From NCBI GenBank assembly GCA_964591295.1, contig CAZQAG010000004.1, forward strand, positions 1 to 64,000: 64,000 nt of DNA, in the 5' to 3' direction. Within the stretch, counting starts at the first letter, position 1; every line of letters begins with the position of its first letter. The notes under the pieces were generated by a model. The model made no database searches and was not told the DNA's origin. It saw only the letters and a program-made list of their open reading frames with translations. The stretch is from VAXT01 sp964591295. GTDB taxonomy: Bacteria > Actinomycetota > Thermoleophilia > Gaiellales > Gaiellaceae. The translations under genes and the position numbers were made by a program. Positions 14,149 through 25,859 of the stretch are shown here, piece after piece.

Positions 14149-17100
14149 CTAGCCGCTTGCGCGGCGCGGGCCGTTGCTGATGACCAGCGTTACCACGGTG
14201 CCCTTCTGGACGATCCTGCCCTGGCCTGGTCGCTGGCCGATCACGATCCCCTTCTTCTTCTTCGAGCGCGCCTTCCGCACCCGCCCGGTGCGGCAACCGG
14301 CCTTGCTGATGAGCTGCCTCGCCCTGATCAGCGTGCGGCCGATCACTCGCGGCACCTTGCACGTGGCCGGCGGCGGCGGTGGCGGTGGCGGAGGTGGTGG
14401 TGGCGGTGGCGGAGGTGGTGGTGGCGGTGGCGGAGGTGGTGGTGGCGGCGGGGGTGGTGGCGGAGGTGGTGGGGGCAGCGGTGGTGGTGGCGGCGGCGGC
14501 GGCGCGATGTCGTCGTTGACGATCGTCCCGACGGCGAGCGAGTCGCCGATGGTTGCATTGGTGGCGTTCGAGAGGCTCACCAGGAAGGTCTCGTCGAGCT
14601 CGACCAGGGTCTCGCCGGTCACGGGGACGTTCAGCACCTCAGCCTGAACGCGTGACTCGCCCGGCTCGAACGTGAGCGTTCCGGTCACGGACTGATAGTC
14701 GTCCGGCGCGTGCGCCGTCCCGTCAGCCGTCGCGTAGTCGACGGTTACCTGGCGACCGCTCGTGGGCGCCAGGGTGACGGTGAAGGTCGCGTCGACAGTG
14801 CCGCTGTCTCCCTCGGTCACGCTGACGTCGCCGATCGTGAGCGAGGGCTCGCCGTCGTCGTCGATGATCGTCGACACGGCCTGCGCGTCGTCGATCGTCG
14901 CGTTGCCCGCGTTCGTCAGGTTGACGAGGAAGGTCTCGTTGTCCTCGTCGAGTGTGTCGCCATTTACGAGCACGGCCACCGGTCGCGAGGTCTGGCCCGC
15001 CGCGAAGGTGAGGGTGCCGTTGCCGGACTGATAGTCGTCCGGCTCTTGCGCAGTACCGTCAGCGGTCGCGTAGTCGACAGTGACTTGCCGTCCGCTTGCC
15101 GCGTTGAGGTTGACGGTGAACGTGGCCGTCGCAGTGCCACTGTTGCCTTCGACCACGGCTACGTCGCCGATCGAGAGCCCGGGCTGCGCGTCGTCGTCGG
15201 TGATCGTGCCCACGGCCTGTGCGTCGCTGATCGTGCCGTTGACCGCGTTCGAGAGGTTGAGGAAGTACGTCTCGTTGGCTTCATCGAGGAGGTCGCCGTT
15301 CACCAGCACGGTCACCGGGCGCGAGACCTGGCCCGCGGCGAAGGTGACGGTGCCGTTGCCCGACTGGTAGTCGCCGGGTGCCTGCGCGGTGTCATTGGCG
15401 GTCGCATAGTCAACGGTGACCTGGCGCCCACTCGGTGCGTTCAGGCTGACGGTGAATGTGGCGGAGACCGTTCCGGAGTTCCCCTCGTTGACGGCGACGT
15501 CGCCGACCGAGAGGGCCGGCAGCGCATCATCGTCGTTGATCGTGCCCACACCCTGGCCGTCGGCGATCGTCCCGCGAACGACGTTCGTCAGGTTGACTGA
15601 GAAGGTTTCGTTGTCCTCGTCGAGCGTGTCGCCGTTCACGAGGACGGTTACGGGGCGCGTGGTCTGGCCCGCCGTGAAGGTGACGGTACCGGTGCTGGAC
15701 TGGTAATCGCCTGGCGCCTGCGCGGTGCCGTTCGCCGTGGCGTAGTCGACGGTCACAGAGAGATCACTCGGAGTGCTGAGCGTGACGTCGAAAGTCGCCG
15801 TGACGGTGCCCGAGTTACCCTCGGTCACGCTCGTGTCGCCGATCGAGATCGCCGGCGTTGCGGTGACGGTGATCGACACGGTCGCCACGTTCGAGTCCAC
15901 GTTGCCGTCGTTCGCCTTGAAGGTGAAGGAGTCCGGCCCGGTGTACCCGGGGTTCGCGGTATAGGTCCGCGAGGCGCCCGAGCCTGAGAGCACGCCATGC
16001 AGAGGCCCGGTCACGACCGCGTAGCTGAGGGCGTCGCCGTCGATGTCGCTCGCGTTCAGCGGGATCAGCTCGGGGACGTCCTGGGCGACACTGGCGCTGC
16101 TGTCGGTTGCCACCGGCGCATCGTTTACCGGCGTGACCGTCATGGCGACGCTAGCCGAGTCGGACCCGCCGTTGCCGTCCGAGATCGTGTACGTGAAGGA
16201 GTCGCCGCCGTTGTAGTTGGCGTTCGGCGTGTAGCGAACGTCTCCGGCCTGGATGACGGCGGTGCCGTGGGCAGGCGCGCCGACCGAGGTGACCGTGAGC
16301 GCGTCGCCGTCCACGTCGGAGTCGTTCGCCCGGACGTTCACGTCGGTGACGCCGTCCTCGGCGACCGTGGCGGTGTCGTTGACCGCGCTCGGCGCGTCGT
16401 TGACGGGCGTGACCGTCAACGAGACCGTCGCAGTGTTCGAGTCGAGGCTGCCGTCGTTCGCCTTGAAGGTGAACGAGTCAGTCCCGTTGAAGTTCGCGTT
16501 CGGGGTGTACGTGCGGCTCGAGCCTGAGCCCGAGAGTCCGCCGTTCGCCGGCTGATCGACGACCGAATAGCTCAGCGGGTCGCCGTCGATGTCGGTCGCC
16601 GGCAGGGCAACCAGTGCGAATGTGTCCTCCGCGAGGATGGCCGAGTTCGGCGATGCAACCGGCGCGTCGTTCACCGGGGTCACCGTGATCGAGACCGTGG
16701 CCACGTTGGAGTTGTTCACGCCGTCGGTGGCCTGGAACGTGAAGCTGTCAGGGCCGTTGTAGTCCCCGCTCGGCGTGTACGTGACGTCATTGCCGGAGAT
16801 CGTGCCCAGCGAGCCGTGTGCCGGGCCGGAGACGATCGAGTACGCGAGCTCGTCGTCGTCCGCGTCGGAGGCCTCGAGCGCAACGGGAAGAGCAATGTCC
16901 TCGTCCGTGGACGGGCTCTGCGAGACAGAGATCGGCGAGCTGTCGTCGTCGGTGATCGTGCCCAGGCCCAGAGCGTCGAGCAGCGTCGCGTTCGTGGGAT
17001 TCGAGAGGCTCACCAAAAGGGTCTCGTCCGACTCGTCGAGCCGATCGCCGACGACCTCGATCACGACTTGCTCGCTCGCGTCGCCGAGTGGGAAGAACAG

Positions 17101-20100
17101 CGTCCCGGACTGCGGCACGAAGTCGACGCCGGACGTCGCGGTCACGCCCGTGGTCGAGTAGTCGACCGTCGCGGCGCTGGAAAACTCGAGCGTGCGGGTC
17201 ACGGTGAAGGTCATCGTCGAGGTGCCCGAGTTCCCCTCGGTGACGGTGACGTCGTCGATGGAGATCTCAGACCCGCCGCCGCCGACGCCGTCGTCGTCGT
17301 CGATCGTCACGATGCCCTGAGCATCGGCGAACTGGCCGTCAACCGCGTTCGTGAGGTTGACGAAGAAGTTCTCGTCCGCCTCGTCGTCGATATCGCCGTT
17401 AATCGTGACCTGGACGTCACCGGAGGTCTGGCCGGCCGGAATCGTCAGCGATGTGCCCGCCGCGATCGACTCGTAGTCCTCACCGGCGATCGCGGTGCCG
17501 TCCGCCGAGGAGACGTCCACGGTCACGTCCTGCGGGCTGGCCGCTGAGAGAGAGACCGTCACGTTGTGGAACGCGCTTGCCGAGTCGCCCTCGGGGACGG
17601 TCACGTTGGCGATCGAGATGTCCGGGCCGTCGTCGTCGTCGATCGTTCCGACGCCGAACCCATCCGTGAGCGTTCCGTCCACCGGGTCGGTGAGGTAGAC
17701 GTCGAAGCTCTCGTCGGTCTCGTCGAGCGTGTCGCCGTTCACCTCGACGGTGATCGTCTGCGGCCCGGTGGTGCCGGCGGGGAAGCTCACCGTGCCCGTC
17801 GTCTCGGCGAAGTCCACATCACTCGTCGCCGTGCCGCTCGCCGTCAGGAAGCTCGCGCTAACAACCTGGGCGCTCGCCGCGTCGAGCGTGACCGGGAAGG
17901 TCGCGTTGACCGTGCCGGAGTCGCCCTCTGTGACCGCGATCGCGTTCCCGATCTCGATCGTCGGGCCGTCGTTGTCGTCGATCGTGCCGACCGCAAGCGA
18001 GTCACCGAGGTTGCCCTCGCTCGGTGCCGTCAGGGTCAGGTCGAAGGTCTCATCGATCTCGTCGACGGTGTCATGCGTGGTCTGTACCTCGATCGTGCCC
18101 GTCGTCGCGCCGTCGGGGATCGTGAGCGTGCCGGCGTTGCCCGTGTAGTCGGCCACGTCCGCCGTTCCGTCGGAGGTGGCGAAGTCGACTGTCTGGTCGT
18201 CGGCGCTGATCCGGTTCAGGGAGACCGTGAACGTCGCGAGACCACCCTCGTTGACCGTGACGTCGTCGACAGACCACGTGAGCGTGTCGTCGTCGTCGAT
18301 CGTGCCGACGCCCAGCGCGTCGGAGATCGTCACGTTCGTCGGGCTCGTGAGATTGACGTCGAAGGTCTCGTCGGTCTCGTTCAGGGTCTCGCCGACGACC
18401 TCCACGGTGTACGTCTCTTGCAGCGGATCACCGTCGGCGGGGAAGGTCAGCGTCTCGAGAGCGCGCGCCGTGTAGTCAGCCGGCGCGATCGCAGTGCCGT
18501 CCGCGGTTGCCGCCTGCAAGCTGACTGGCTTGTCGCTCGGGCCGGAGAGTGTCAGCGTGAAGTTCGCGGCAGTCGTCCCCGAGTTGCCTTCGACCACGGT
18601 GACGTCGTCGATCGAGACGGAGCGCGTCGGCTCGTCGTCGGTGATCGTGATGACAGCCGACCCATCCCCGAGCTCGCTGTTTCCGTTTGCGGGGCGGTCG
18701 GTCAGGGTGACGTTGAACGTCTCCTCGAATTCGTCGACGTTGTCGTTGGCGATCGGGACTTGGAACGTCTGGAGGGGGTCGCCCGGCAGGAAGGTGAGCG
18801 TCCCGCTGGTGAGGGTGTAGTCGGAGCCCTCGATGGCCGTACCGTTCGAGGTCGCGTAGTCGACGGCGATCGTCTCGGTGCTCGGGATCGAACGCAGGAC
18901 TGTGACTAGCGCGGTGCTGGTGCTTTCGTCCGCGGTTACGTCCGCAACGGACAGCAGGGGCACCGCGGTCAAGTCGGCGAACGTCGCGCCGTAGCGGGCC
19001 TCGTAGCCACGGTCGGCAAGGATGTTGCCGACGAGGCTCGAGAACTGCCCGGTGCGCGTTACGGCATCGACGATGCGGAACGCGTCCGGGACCAGCGGGG
19101 TGTAAGCGGGGTCGCTGTCGACGTCGACGACGCCGTTCAGCGTGGCAACGCCCGTCCCGGCAACGACGAGCTTGTCGTAGCTCGAGGCGCTCTCGATCTC
19201 GACGTTCAACGTTCCACCCTCGTTCTGGGTGTAGTTGCCGTCGACCGTTAGCGTTCCGGGCGACGCGCCGGGGGCGACGGTGCCCGCGTCGTTCGTGACG
19301 TTGGCGAAGATCGTTCCGGTTCCGCGCAGGAAGCCGTCGTTCTCGAGATTCGGCCCGCGCGCCGCCGCGCTGTGCAGGTTGCGGCCGTTCTTGATCGTGA
19401 AATCACCACTCGCACCGTTGACTGCGAAGTTCCGGAACGCCTCGAGACCGGCTCCGGCGCCCTGATCGGCAATCCGCGAACTGGCGCCATCCAGCACGAC
19501 AGTTGCGTTGTTCGTGACGACGTCGGCGTTGTTGAAGCGCAGCGTGGCCTGGGCCAGGTAGGTACCGCCGGTGAGTACGTCGGTCGTCGAGTCGTAGTTC
19601 GAGAACGGCCCGTTCAGGTGCAGCGTCCCGGTCTGAGCTTGAATCGTCCCGCCCGTGTTGTTGACCGAGCCGTTGAGGAGCGTCGTCCCGGTGCCGGCGC
19701 TCTTGCGCAGAGTGCCGGTGTTGTTCAGCTGCGAGCTGCCGCCCCAGTTGTTGTAGAAGATCTGGTTGTTCTGGATGTCGAAGAGGCCGGCATTCGCGAA
19801 CACGGAGCCGTCGCCGGACTCGATGTCGCCGGTGCCGCTCCAGACGACCGTGCCCAGGTTGTCGAGCGTCCTGTTGTTGCGCAGGACCCTGTTGGAGGCC
19901 CCGCTCAGGTTGAGGGTGATGCCGCTGGCGACACGGGTCGTGCCCGCGTTCAGCATGTGCCCGCCCGTCCAGCCGGAGACGCNNNNNNNNNNNNNNNNNN
20001 NNNNNNNNNNNNNNNNNNNNNNNNNNNNNNNNNNNNNNNNNNNNNNNNNNNNNNNNNNNNNNNNNNNNNNNNNNNNNNNNNNTCTGGTTGTTCTGGATGT

Positions 20101-23100
20101 CGAAGAGGCCGGCATTCGCGAACACGGAGCCGTCGCCGGACTCGATGTCGCCGGTGCCGCTCCAGACGACCGTGCCCAGGTTGTCGAGCGTCCTGTTGTT
20201 GCGAAGGACCCTGTTGGAGGCGCCGCTCAGGTTGAGGGTGACGCCGCTGGCGACACGAGTCGTGCCTGCGTTTAGCATCGTCCCGCCCGTCCAGCTCGAG
20301 GCTCCGGGCCCGGTCAGGTTCAGCAGGCCCGTGCCGCCGAGGGTGCCGGCGCTCTGATTGAGGACGTCCGCGGTCGTTACTGCCCCGTTCAGGTTGAGCG
20401 TGCCGCCCGACAGGTTGACCATGTTCGGGTCCGTGTTCGTGTTGAAGTTCCCGATCCCGCCGGTGACGTGGAGCGTCCCGAGCGTCGTCGGGCCGTTGAA
20501 GGAGCTCGTGCCGCCTGTGATGAGGGTCGTCGGCACGTCGTAGGGGCCGTTGACGAGGATGTTGGCGCCGGAGAAGTACGCCCGACCTGCGCTCGTGTTC
20601 TGGGTCGGCGGGCTGCCGCCCGTCGCAGCGGCTCCGATGTCGGTGAAGGAGGCCGAGCTCGAGCTGTAGTAGACGTTCTGGCCGTTCGAGGTCGTGCCGC
20701 GATAGATGCGATAGCTGGCGGCGCCGGGAACGGCTGTCCAGGCGAGCTGGACGCGGCCGGCGAAGCCCGGCCCGGGCAGTGTCGCGCTGACCTCGCTCGA
20801 GGCGAGCGTCTCCCCGTTGATGTTCAGCGCGGTCACCTTGTAGAAGTAGGTGCCGGGCGCGAGCGAGCCGCCGGTCGTGAACGGCGTTGCGCCGAGACCG
20901 GTCGGGCTCGCCAGCGGGGGCCCGCCGCTGATCAAGCCGCCGCTTGTCTGCGTGCCGCCGGCGAACTGGAGCAGGCCGCCGGACGCGATCTCGAACGGAC
21001 CGGAGTGGCCGCCGCTCTGGTACAGAATCAGGTAGCCCGGGTCGACGATGACGGTGCCGTCGTTGTGGAAGACGGAGTCGACGTAGGAGGACTCGGGCGA
21101 GGGGTTCGTGCCCGTCTTCGCGTAGGTGGCGCCCGGCTCGTTCGTGAAGGTCGTGCCCGAGTTGCCGTTCAGGTCGTGGTCGGCGGTGATGTTGATCCGG
21201 CCCTCGTTGTTGATGACGGCGCCGGTGTTCATGTTGAGATCACCGCTCGTCCAGTTCGTCGGGCTCGCCGGCGCGACGTTGTTGTTGAACGTGCGCTGGC
21301 TCAGGGTCTTCGTCGTCCCCGCCAGCTGCAGCGAGTCGGTGACGGTGGTCGTCGTCGCCACGCTCGGAGCGCTGTGCGTGCCGCCCGTCCAGTTGAAGTT
21401 GGTCGCGGTCAGGTTTCCTGAGCCGCCGAGGGTTCCGCCCGAGAGGTTGACCCATTCGGGGCTCACCGGAATGTTGAAGTTCCCGATCCCGCCGGTGACG
21501 TGGAGCGTCCCGAGCGTCGTCGGGCCGTTGAAGGAGCTCGTGCCGCCTGTGATGAGGGTCGTCGGCACGTCGTAGGGGCCGTTGACGAGGATGTTGGCGC
21601 CGGAGAAGTACGCCCGACCTGCGCTCGTGTTCTGGGTCGGCGGGCTGCCGCCCGTCGCAGCGGCTCCGATGTCGGTGAAGGAGGCCGAGCTCGAGCTGTA
21701 GTAGACGTTCTGGCCGTTCGAGGTCGTGCCGCGATAGATGCGATAGCTGGCGGCGCCGGGAACGGCTGTCCAGGCGAGCTGGACGCGGCCGGCGAAGCCC
21801 GGCCCGGGCAGTGTCGCGCTGACCTCGCTCGAGGCGAGCGTCTCCCCGTTGATGTTCAGCGCGGTCACCTTGTAGAAGTAGGTGCCGGGCGCGAGCGAGC
21901 CGCCGGTCGTGAACGGCGTTGCGCCGAGACCGGTCGGGCTCGCCAGCGGGGGCCCGCCGCTGATCAAGCCGCCGCTTGTCTGCGTGCCGCCGGCGAACTG
22001 GAGCAGGCCGCCGGACGCGATCTCGAACGGACCGGAGTGGCCGCCGCTCTGGTACAGAATCAGGTAGCCCGGGTCGACGATGACGGTGCCGTCGTTGTGG
22101 AAGACGGAGTCGACGTAGGAGGACTCGGGCGAGGGGTTCGTGCCCGTCTTCGCGTAGGTGGCGCCCGGCTCGTTCGTGAAGGTCGTGCCCGAGTTGCCGT
22201 TCAGGTCGTGGTCGGCGGTGATGTTGATCCGGCCCTCGTTGTTGATGACGGCGCCGGTGTTCATGTTGAGATCACCGCTCGTCCAGTTCGTCGGGCTCGC
22301 CGGCGCGACGTTGTTGTTGAACGTGCGCTGGCTCAGGGTCTTCGTCGTCCCCGCCAGCTGCAGCGAGTCGGTGACGGTGGTCGTCGTCGCCACGCTCGGA
22401 GCGCTGTGCGTGCCGCCCGTCCAGTTGAAGTTGGTCGCGGTCAGGTTTCCTGAGCCGCCGAGGGTTCCGCCCGAGAGGTTGACGCTCGCAAGCGTCGTGG
22501 CGGTGTTCAGGTTCAGCGCGCCGCTGCTGATGTATGTCGTCGCCGGGTTGAACGTCCCTTCCACGTTCACGATTCCACCGGCGACCTGGATCGCCCCGCC
22601 GCCGGCCGTTGAGCCCGCCGGCAGGTTGTAGGTCCCGCTCTCGAAGAAGAGGAGATCGTCAGTTCCGACCGCGAAGGTGCCGGGGCTCGTGCTCGTCGAG
22701 CCGTACTGGTAGAGGTCGAGCCTGCCGGACGTCACGCTCGTGCTGCCGTTGTTCGTGTACGTGACGGCGATCTGCGCTGGGCTGGACATATTGGTGCCCG
22801 CGCTCTTCGTCACCGTGCCGTCGTTCACGAAGGCCGGAAGGTTGCTTGTCCACCACGCCATGTCGAGATCGCCCTGGATGTCGAACGTGTGGCCCGCGTT
22901 GTTGCGGAATGTCGTGTTGCCGAGGTTCAGCTGTCCGCCGGTCCAGACGGCCGGACCGTTGTTCTCGAGGTTCCGGGTCGACAGGTACTTCGTGGCCGTG
23001 CCACTGATCGTCATCCCGCCGTTGGCGAAGGTCGTCCCCCCTCCCGCCATCTGGCCGTCGGTCCAATTGAACGGCCCTGTAATCGTGAGGTCTCCGGTGC

Positions 23101-25366
23101 CGCCGATCAGGCCGCCACCCAGGTTGAGCGCCGGAAGTGTCGTCGCCGTATTGAGGTTGAGCGTGCCGCTGCTGATGTACGTCAGTGCCGGGTCTAGCGA
23201 CCCGGCCAGGTTGACGGTGGCTCCTCCGACCTGGATCGTCCCGGCGCCGCCAGCGGTCGCGCTCGAAGGCAAGTTGTAGGTCCCGTTCTCGAACAGGAGC
23301 AGCGTGCCAGGCTCGGCCGTGAAGCTGCCGGGGCTCGTGCTCGTCGAGCCGTACTGGTAGAGGTCGAACCTGCCCGACGTCACGCTCAGGCTGCCGTTGT
23401 TCGTGAACGTGGAGGCGATCTGCGCCGGGTTGGTCATGTTGGTGCCCGCGCTCTTGGTCAGCATGCCGTCGTTGACGAAGTGCGGCAATGCGCCCGTCCA
23501 CCACACGAAGTCGAAATCGCCTTGGACGTCGAAGGTGTGGCCGGCCATGTTGGTGAAGGTCGCGCCGTTGCCGACGTTCAGCTGCCCGCCCGTCCAGATC
23601 GCCGGACCGCTGTTCTCGAGGTTGCGCGAGAGGTACTTCGTCGGCGTACCGCTGATCGTCATGCCACCGTTGGCGAAGGAGTTCCCGCTTCCGCCCAAGT
23701 GGCCATCAGTGAAGTTGAAGGGACCGGCGATCGAGAGGTCTCCCCCGCCGGCGATCGTCGTGCCGGTGAGGTTCAGGGCCGCAACCGACGAGCTCTGGGT
23801 CGTGCTCGTGACGTTGAGCGTTCCACCGGAGAGAGTCAGCGTCTCTTCGCTCGTGATCGAGAGCACGGAGGTCGTCGTGCTGCTGAACGTGATCGCTGCG
23901 AGAGCCGTGTTCGGGATGCACACGTGACTGGTCGCGCCCGGAAGGACGTCACCGTCCCAGTTGGCCGCGTCGTGCCAGGACGCCGTCGCCGCCCCGCCGT
24001 CCCAGAACTTGTTGCCGGCGCAGCCGGTGACGCTGAAGTCGACCGTCCCATCGTCCGTGTCGCGAAGCGAGGACGCTCGCGCCTGTACCTGGTCGAGCCC
24101 TGGCGCGGTCGCGGGGACGATCCCAGAGTAGCCGCCTCCGCCGTACGGGACGATGTCGCTCGCGGCGTTCGAGCCGTCGAGCAGGACGATCTCGTCACCC
24201 GCGTCTGCAAAGTCGGACGCTCCGGAGCTCCAAGGCGCGAAAGGCGTCATGTCGGGCACGGTGACCCTGTCGCCGGCGAGCTCGGCGTCGGCTTCCTGGC
24301 CGTACTTGTTGAAGTACGCCGTGCCGCTGCGGGCAACGACGAAGCGCTCACCCGGCGTGAGGTTCGTGCCGAGTGGGAACTGGTACGTCCCCTCGGGGCC
24401 ATCCGGCGTCGTCTCGTCGCCGAGCTTGTAGCTGGAGATATTCAGGCCGGTGGAGGTGGCGTTCGCGACCTCGATCCACTCGGCCGCGGGATCGGTCACG
24501 TTCGTGGCGAAGGCCGAGACGACCAGGGCCCCTCGCGGCTCGCCGGCGGTTGTGAAGTGAACGTCGGTGTAGTAGCCCACCACCTGATCGGAGACCTCGT
24601 CCGCGGTGTCGAGCGCGGCGCCGGGATCGCCGTAGTCGGTGACTGCGTCGAGGGCATTCGAGACGCCTGCTCCGCCCACGTCGAGCGTTTCGTTCGTGGC
24701 GGAGGAGCGATAGGTACTGACGGTGAGGCGAAGGGGTGTGGCCGGCGGGCCGCTGAGACCGAGGGCGCTCCACGGGACGGAGAGCTCGACGATGCCGCCG
24801 ACCCCGGTGGAGACGAGGCCCGCCTGGAACGGTGGGCCTGCGACATCGGGCCAGACGTCGAGGTTGGCATTCCCGCTTCCGAGCCTGGTCTGGAGCAGGT
24901 ATTCCCAACGCGCCGCGTCTGCGACCTGGGTGTCGGCGCCGCGGACGAAGTCCGTGTCGCCCGAGCCCGCGACGCGGTCGGTGTCGATCGCGACCTGGAC
25001 CTGCGTCCCGTTCTCACCCGATGTCACGTCGCCGAGGTCGACGAGCATGAACAGCGTCCCGCTGGTCGCGGTATAGCGGACGCGCTCGATATCTACGCGG
25101 GCATCCGGATTGTCGAAAAACGTCCGCTCGTCGCCGGCGTCGTCCAGCCAGATGTGCTCTCCGGCCTCCGCGGCATCGCGCGCGATGATCGCCGTGTCGT
25201 CGGCAATGGGAGCGCGCGTGAACCAATCGGCCGTGTCGCCGTTGACGGTGACCGGGTGCGCGGAGGCGAGCAGCACAGGGCCGGCCAGCGCGATGAGCGC
25301 CAGGCCCAGGAATGGCAGCATGCGTCGCCCGTGCCAGCGCGTGGCTACACGGCGAAGCCCTGCCAC
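14149..25366 (-). CDS. Giant secreted Calx-beta/cadherin-like adhesin with PASTA C-terminus (interrupted by assembly gap)
   Basis: The gene starts at GTG 25366, after a GGGGAGGAG ribosome-binding sequence, with a signal peptide (MLPFLGLALIALAGPVLLASA). About 300 residues and a lamin-tail-like domain follow, then glycine/threonine-rich autotransporter-like repeats and two identical FN3-containing repeats. After the gap come about six Calx-beta domains (each ending TIxDDD), four cadherin-like or tandem-95 repeats (VTVTPVNDAP), four more Calx-beta domains, a polyproline stalk and a final PASTA domain. The reading frames on either side of the 100 Ns are not in register, as expected for an arbitrary gap, so the true length (roughly 3,700 residues) is unknown. 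It is probably a cell-surface adhesion or biofilm protein; no LPXTG signal is seen. Confidence 0.8.
14371..14515 (-). repeat. Polyproline-coding GGN/CCN tract of the adhesin stalk
   Basis: On the plus strand this is a GGT/GGC/GGA microsatellite-like tract. On the coding strand it encodes a run of about 45 prolines, broken only by one leucine, between the last Calx-beta domain and the PASTA domain. Such a tract is a rigid wall-spanning stalk and is prone to length change. Confidence 0.85.
19983..20082. other. Scaffold gap of 100 N inside the adhesin gene
   Basis: Exactly 100 N bases, a conventional placeholder. The sequence right of the gap (20083 onward, about 190 bases) nearly repeats the sequence at 19761 onward. 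The assembly therefore probably broke on a repeat of at least 200 bases, and additional repeat units may be missing. Confidence 0.98.
20440..22483. repeat. Two identical 1,012-bp tandem repeats (period 1,032)
   Basis: 20440-21451 and 21472-22483 encode identical protein segments that include an FN3-like domain and beta-helix-like glycine/threonine repeats. The 20-base linkers between them differ in sequence. Identity at the nucleotide level over 1 kb indicates a very recent duplication or ongoing gene conversion within the adhesin. Confidence 0.93.
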
Positions 25367-25559
25367 AGAAAAACTCCTCCCCTCGATACCAATCCCCTCC
25401 GAAACTGGGTTGCTATATGAAGACTTGCAAGGGCGGGGTCGGGCTTCAATAGGTCGCTCGGCCCATCCTTGGGCCCGATGTGTCCTAATGAGCTCGCTCT
25501 CCCCACCGTGCCCTCAGGACGCGGCATCGGCGGGAAATCTTCCTGGGCTAGGCCGTGCG
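25367..25559. other. Intergenic region between the adhesin and the truncated methyltransferase
   Basis: This holds the divergent leader of the adhesin gene, including its GGGGAGGAG site. No other gene or repeat could be supported. The boundary at 25560 is where homology to the right-hand methyltransferase-excisionase-integrase module begins, so it marks a junction. Confidence 0.4.
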
Positions 25560-25634
25560 TCGAAGCTCGAACTCTTCGCCCGCGGCAAGGTACGCCCCGG
25601 CTGGACCGCGTGGGGGAACGAGGTCGAGCAGTGA
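25560..25634 (+). pseudogene. 3' remnant of a ParB/MT-A70 adenine methyltransferase gene
   Basis: The last 24 codons, SKLELFARG then RPGWTAWGNEVEQ and stop, match the end of the intact 370-residue methyltransferase at 45914-47026, and the excisionase start overlaps its stop in the same way. Everything upstream has been replaced by unrelated sequence next to the adhesin. This is a clear deletion or recombination scar. Confidence 0.85.
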
Positions 25635-25855
25635 GCGAGCGCCTTCTCACGGCGGGCGAGGTCGCCGAGCTGCTCGCCGTGCCCGTCTCCTGGGTCCGGG
25701 AGGCGACGCGCGCCGGCCGTCTCCCCCACGTTTGCCTCGGCCGCTACCGCCGCTACGAGGCGGACGCGATCGACGCTTGGCTTACCGAGCAGCGCGGGGG
25801 TCCAGCGCTCGTTCGACGTCGACTGGACATCTCGCGCGAGACGAGCTTGGAATGA
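25631..25855 (+). CDS. HTH excisionase, left module
   Basis: The GTG start at 25631 overlaps the remnant's stop. The 74-residue product (ERLLTAGEVAELLAVPVSWV, then REATRAGRLPHVCLGRYRRY) is an HTH_17-type DNA-binding excisionase, almost identical to the right-hand copy at 47023. It precedes its integrase by four bases. It would direct excision of the adjoining element. Confidence 0.85.
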   Translation: MSERLLTAGEVAELLAVPVSWVREATRAGRLPHVCLGRYRRYEADAIDAWLTEQRGGPALVRRRLDISRETSLE

Positions 25856-25859
25856 GGCC

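Noticed and set aside
17566..18909. Long plus-strand frames opposite the adhesin (such as 17566-18909 and 23480-25420)
   Set aside because: They are antisense to the repetitive Calx-beta coding region; arginine/valine-rich composition and absence of any family motif mark them as shadows.
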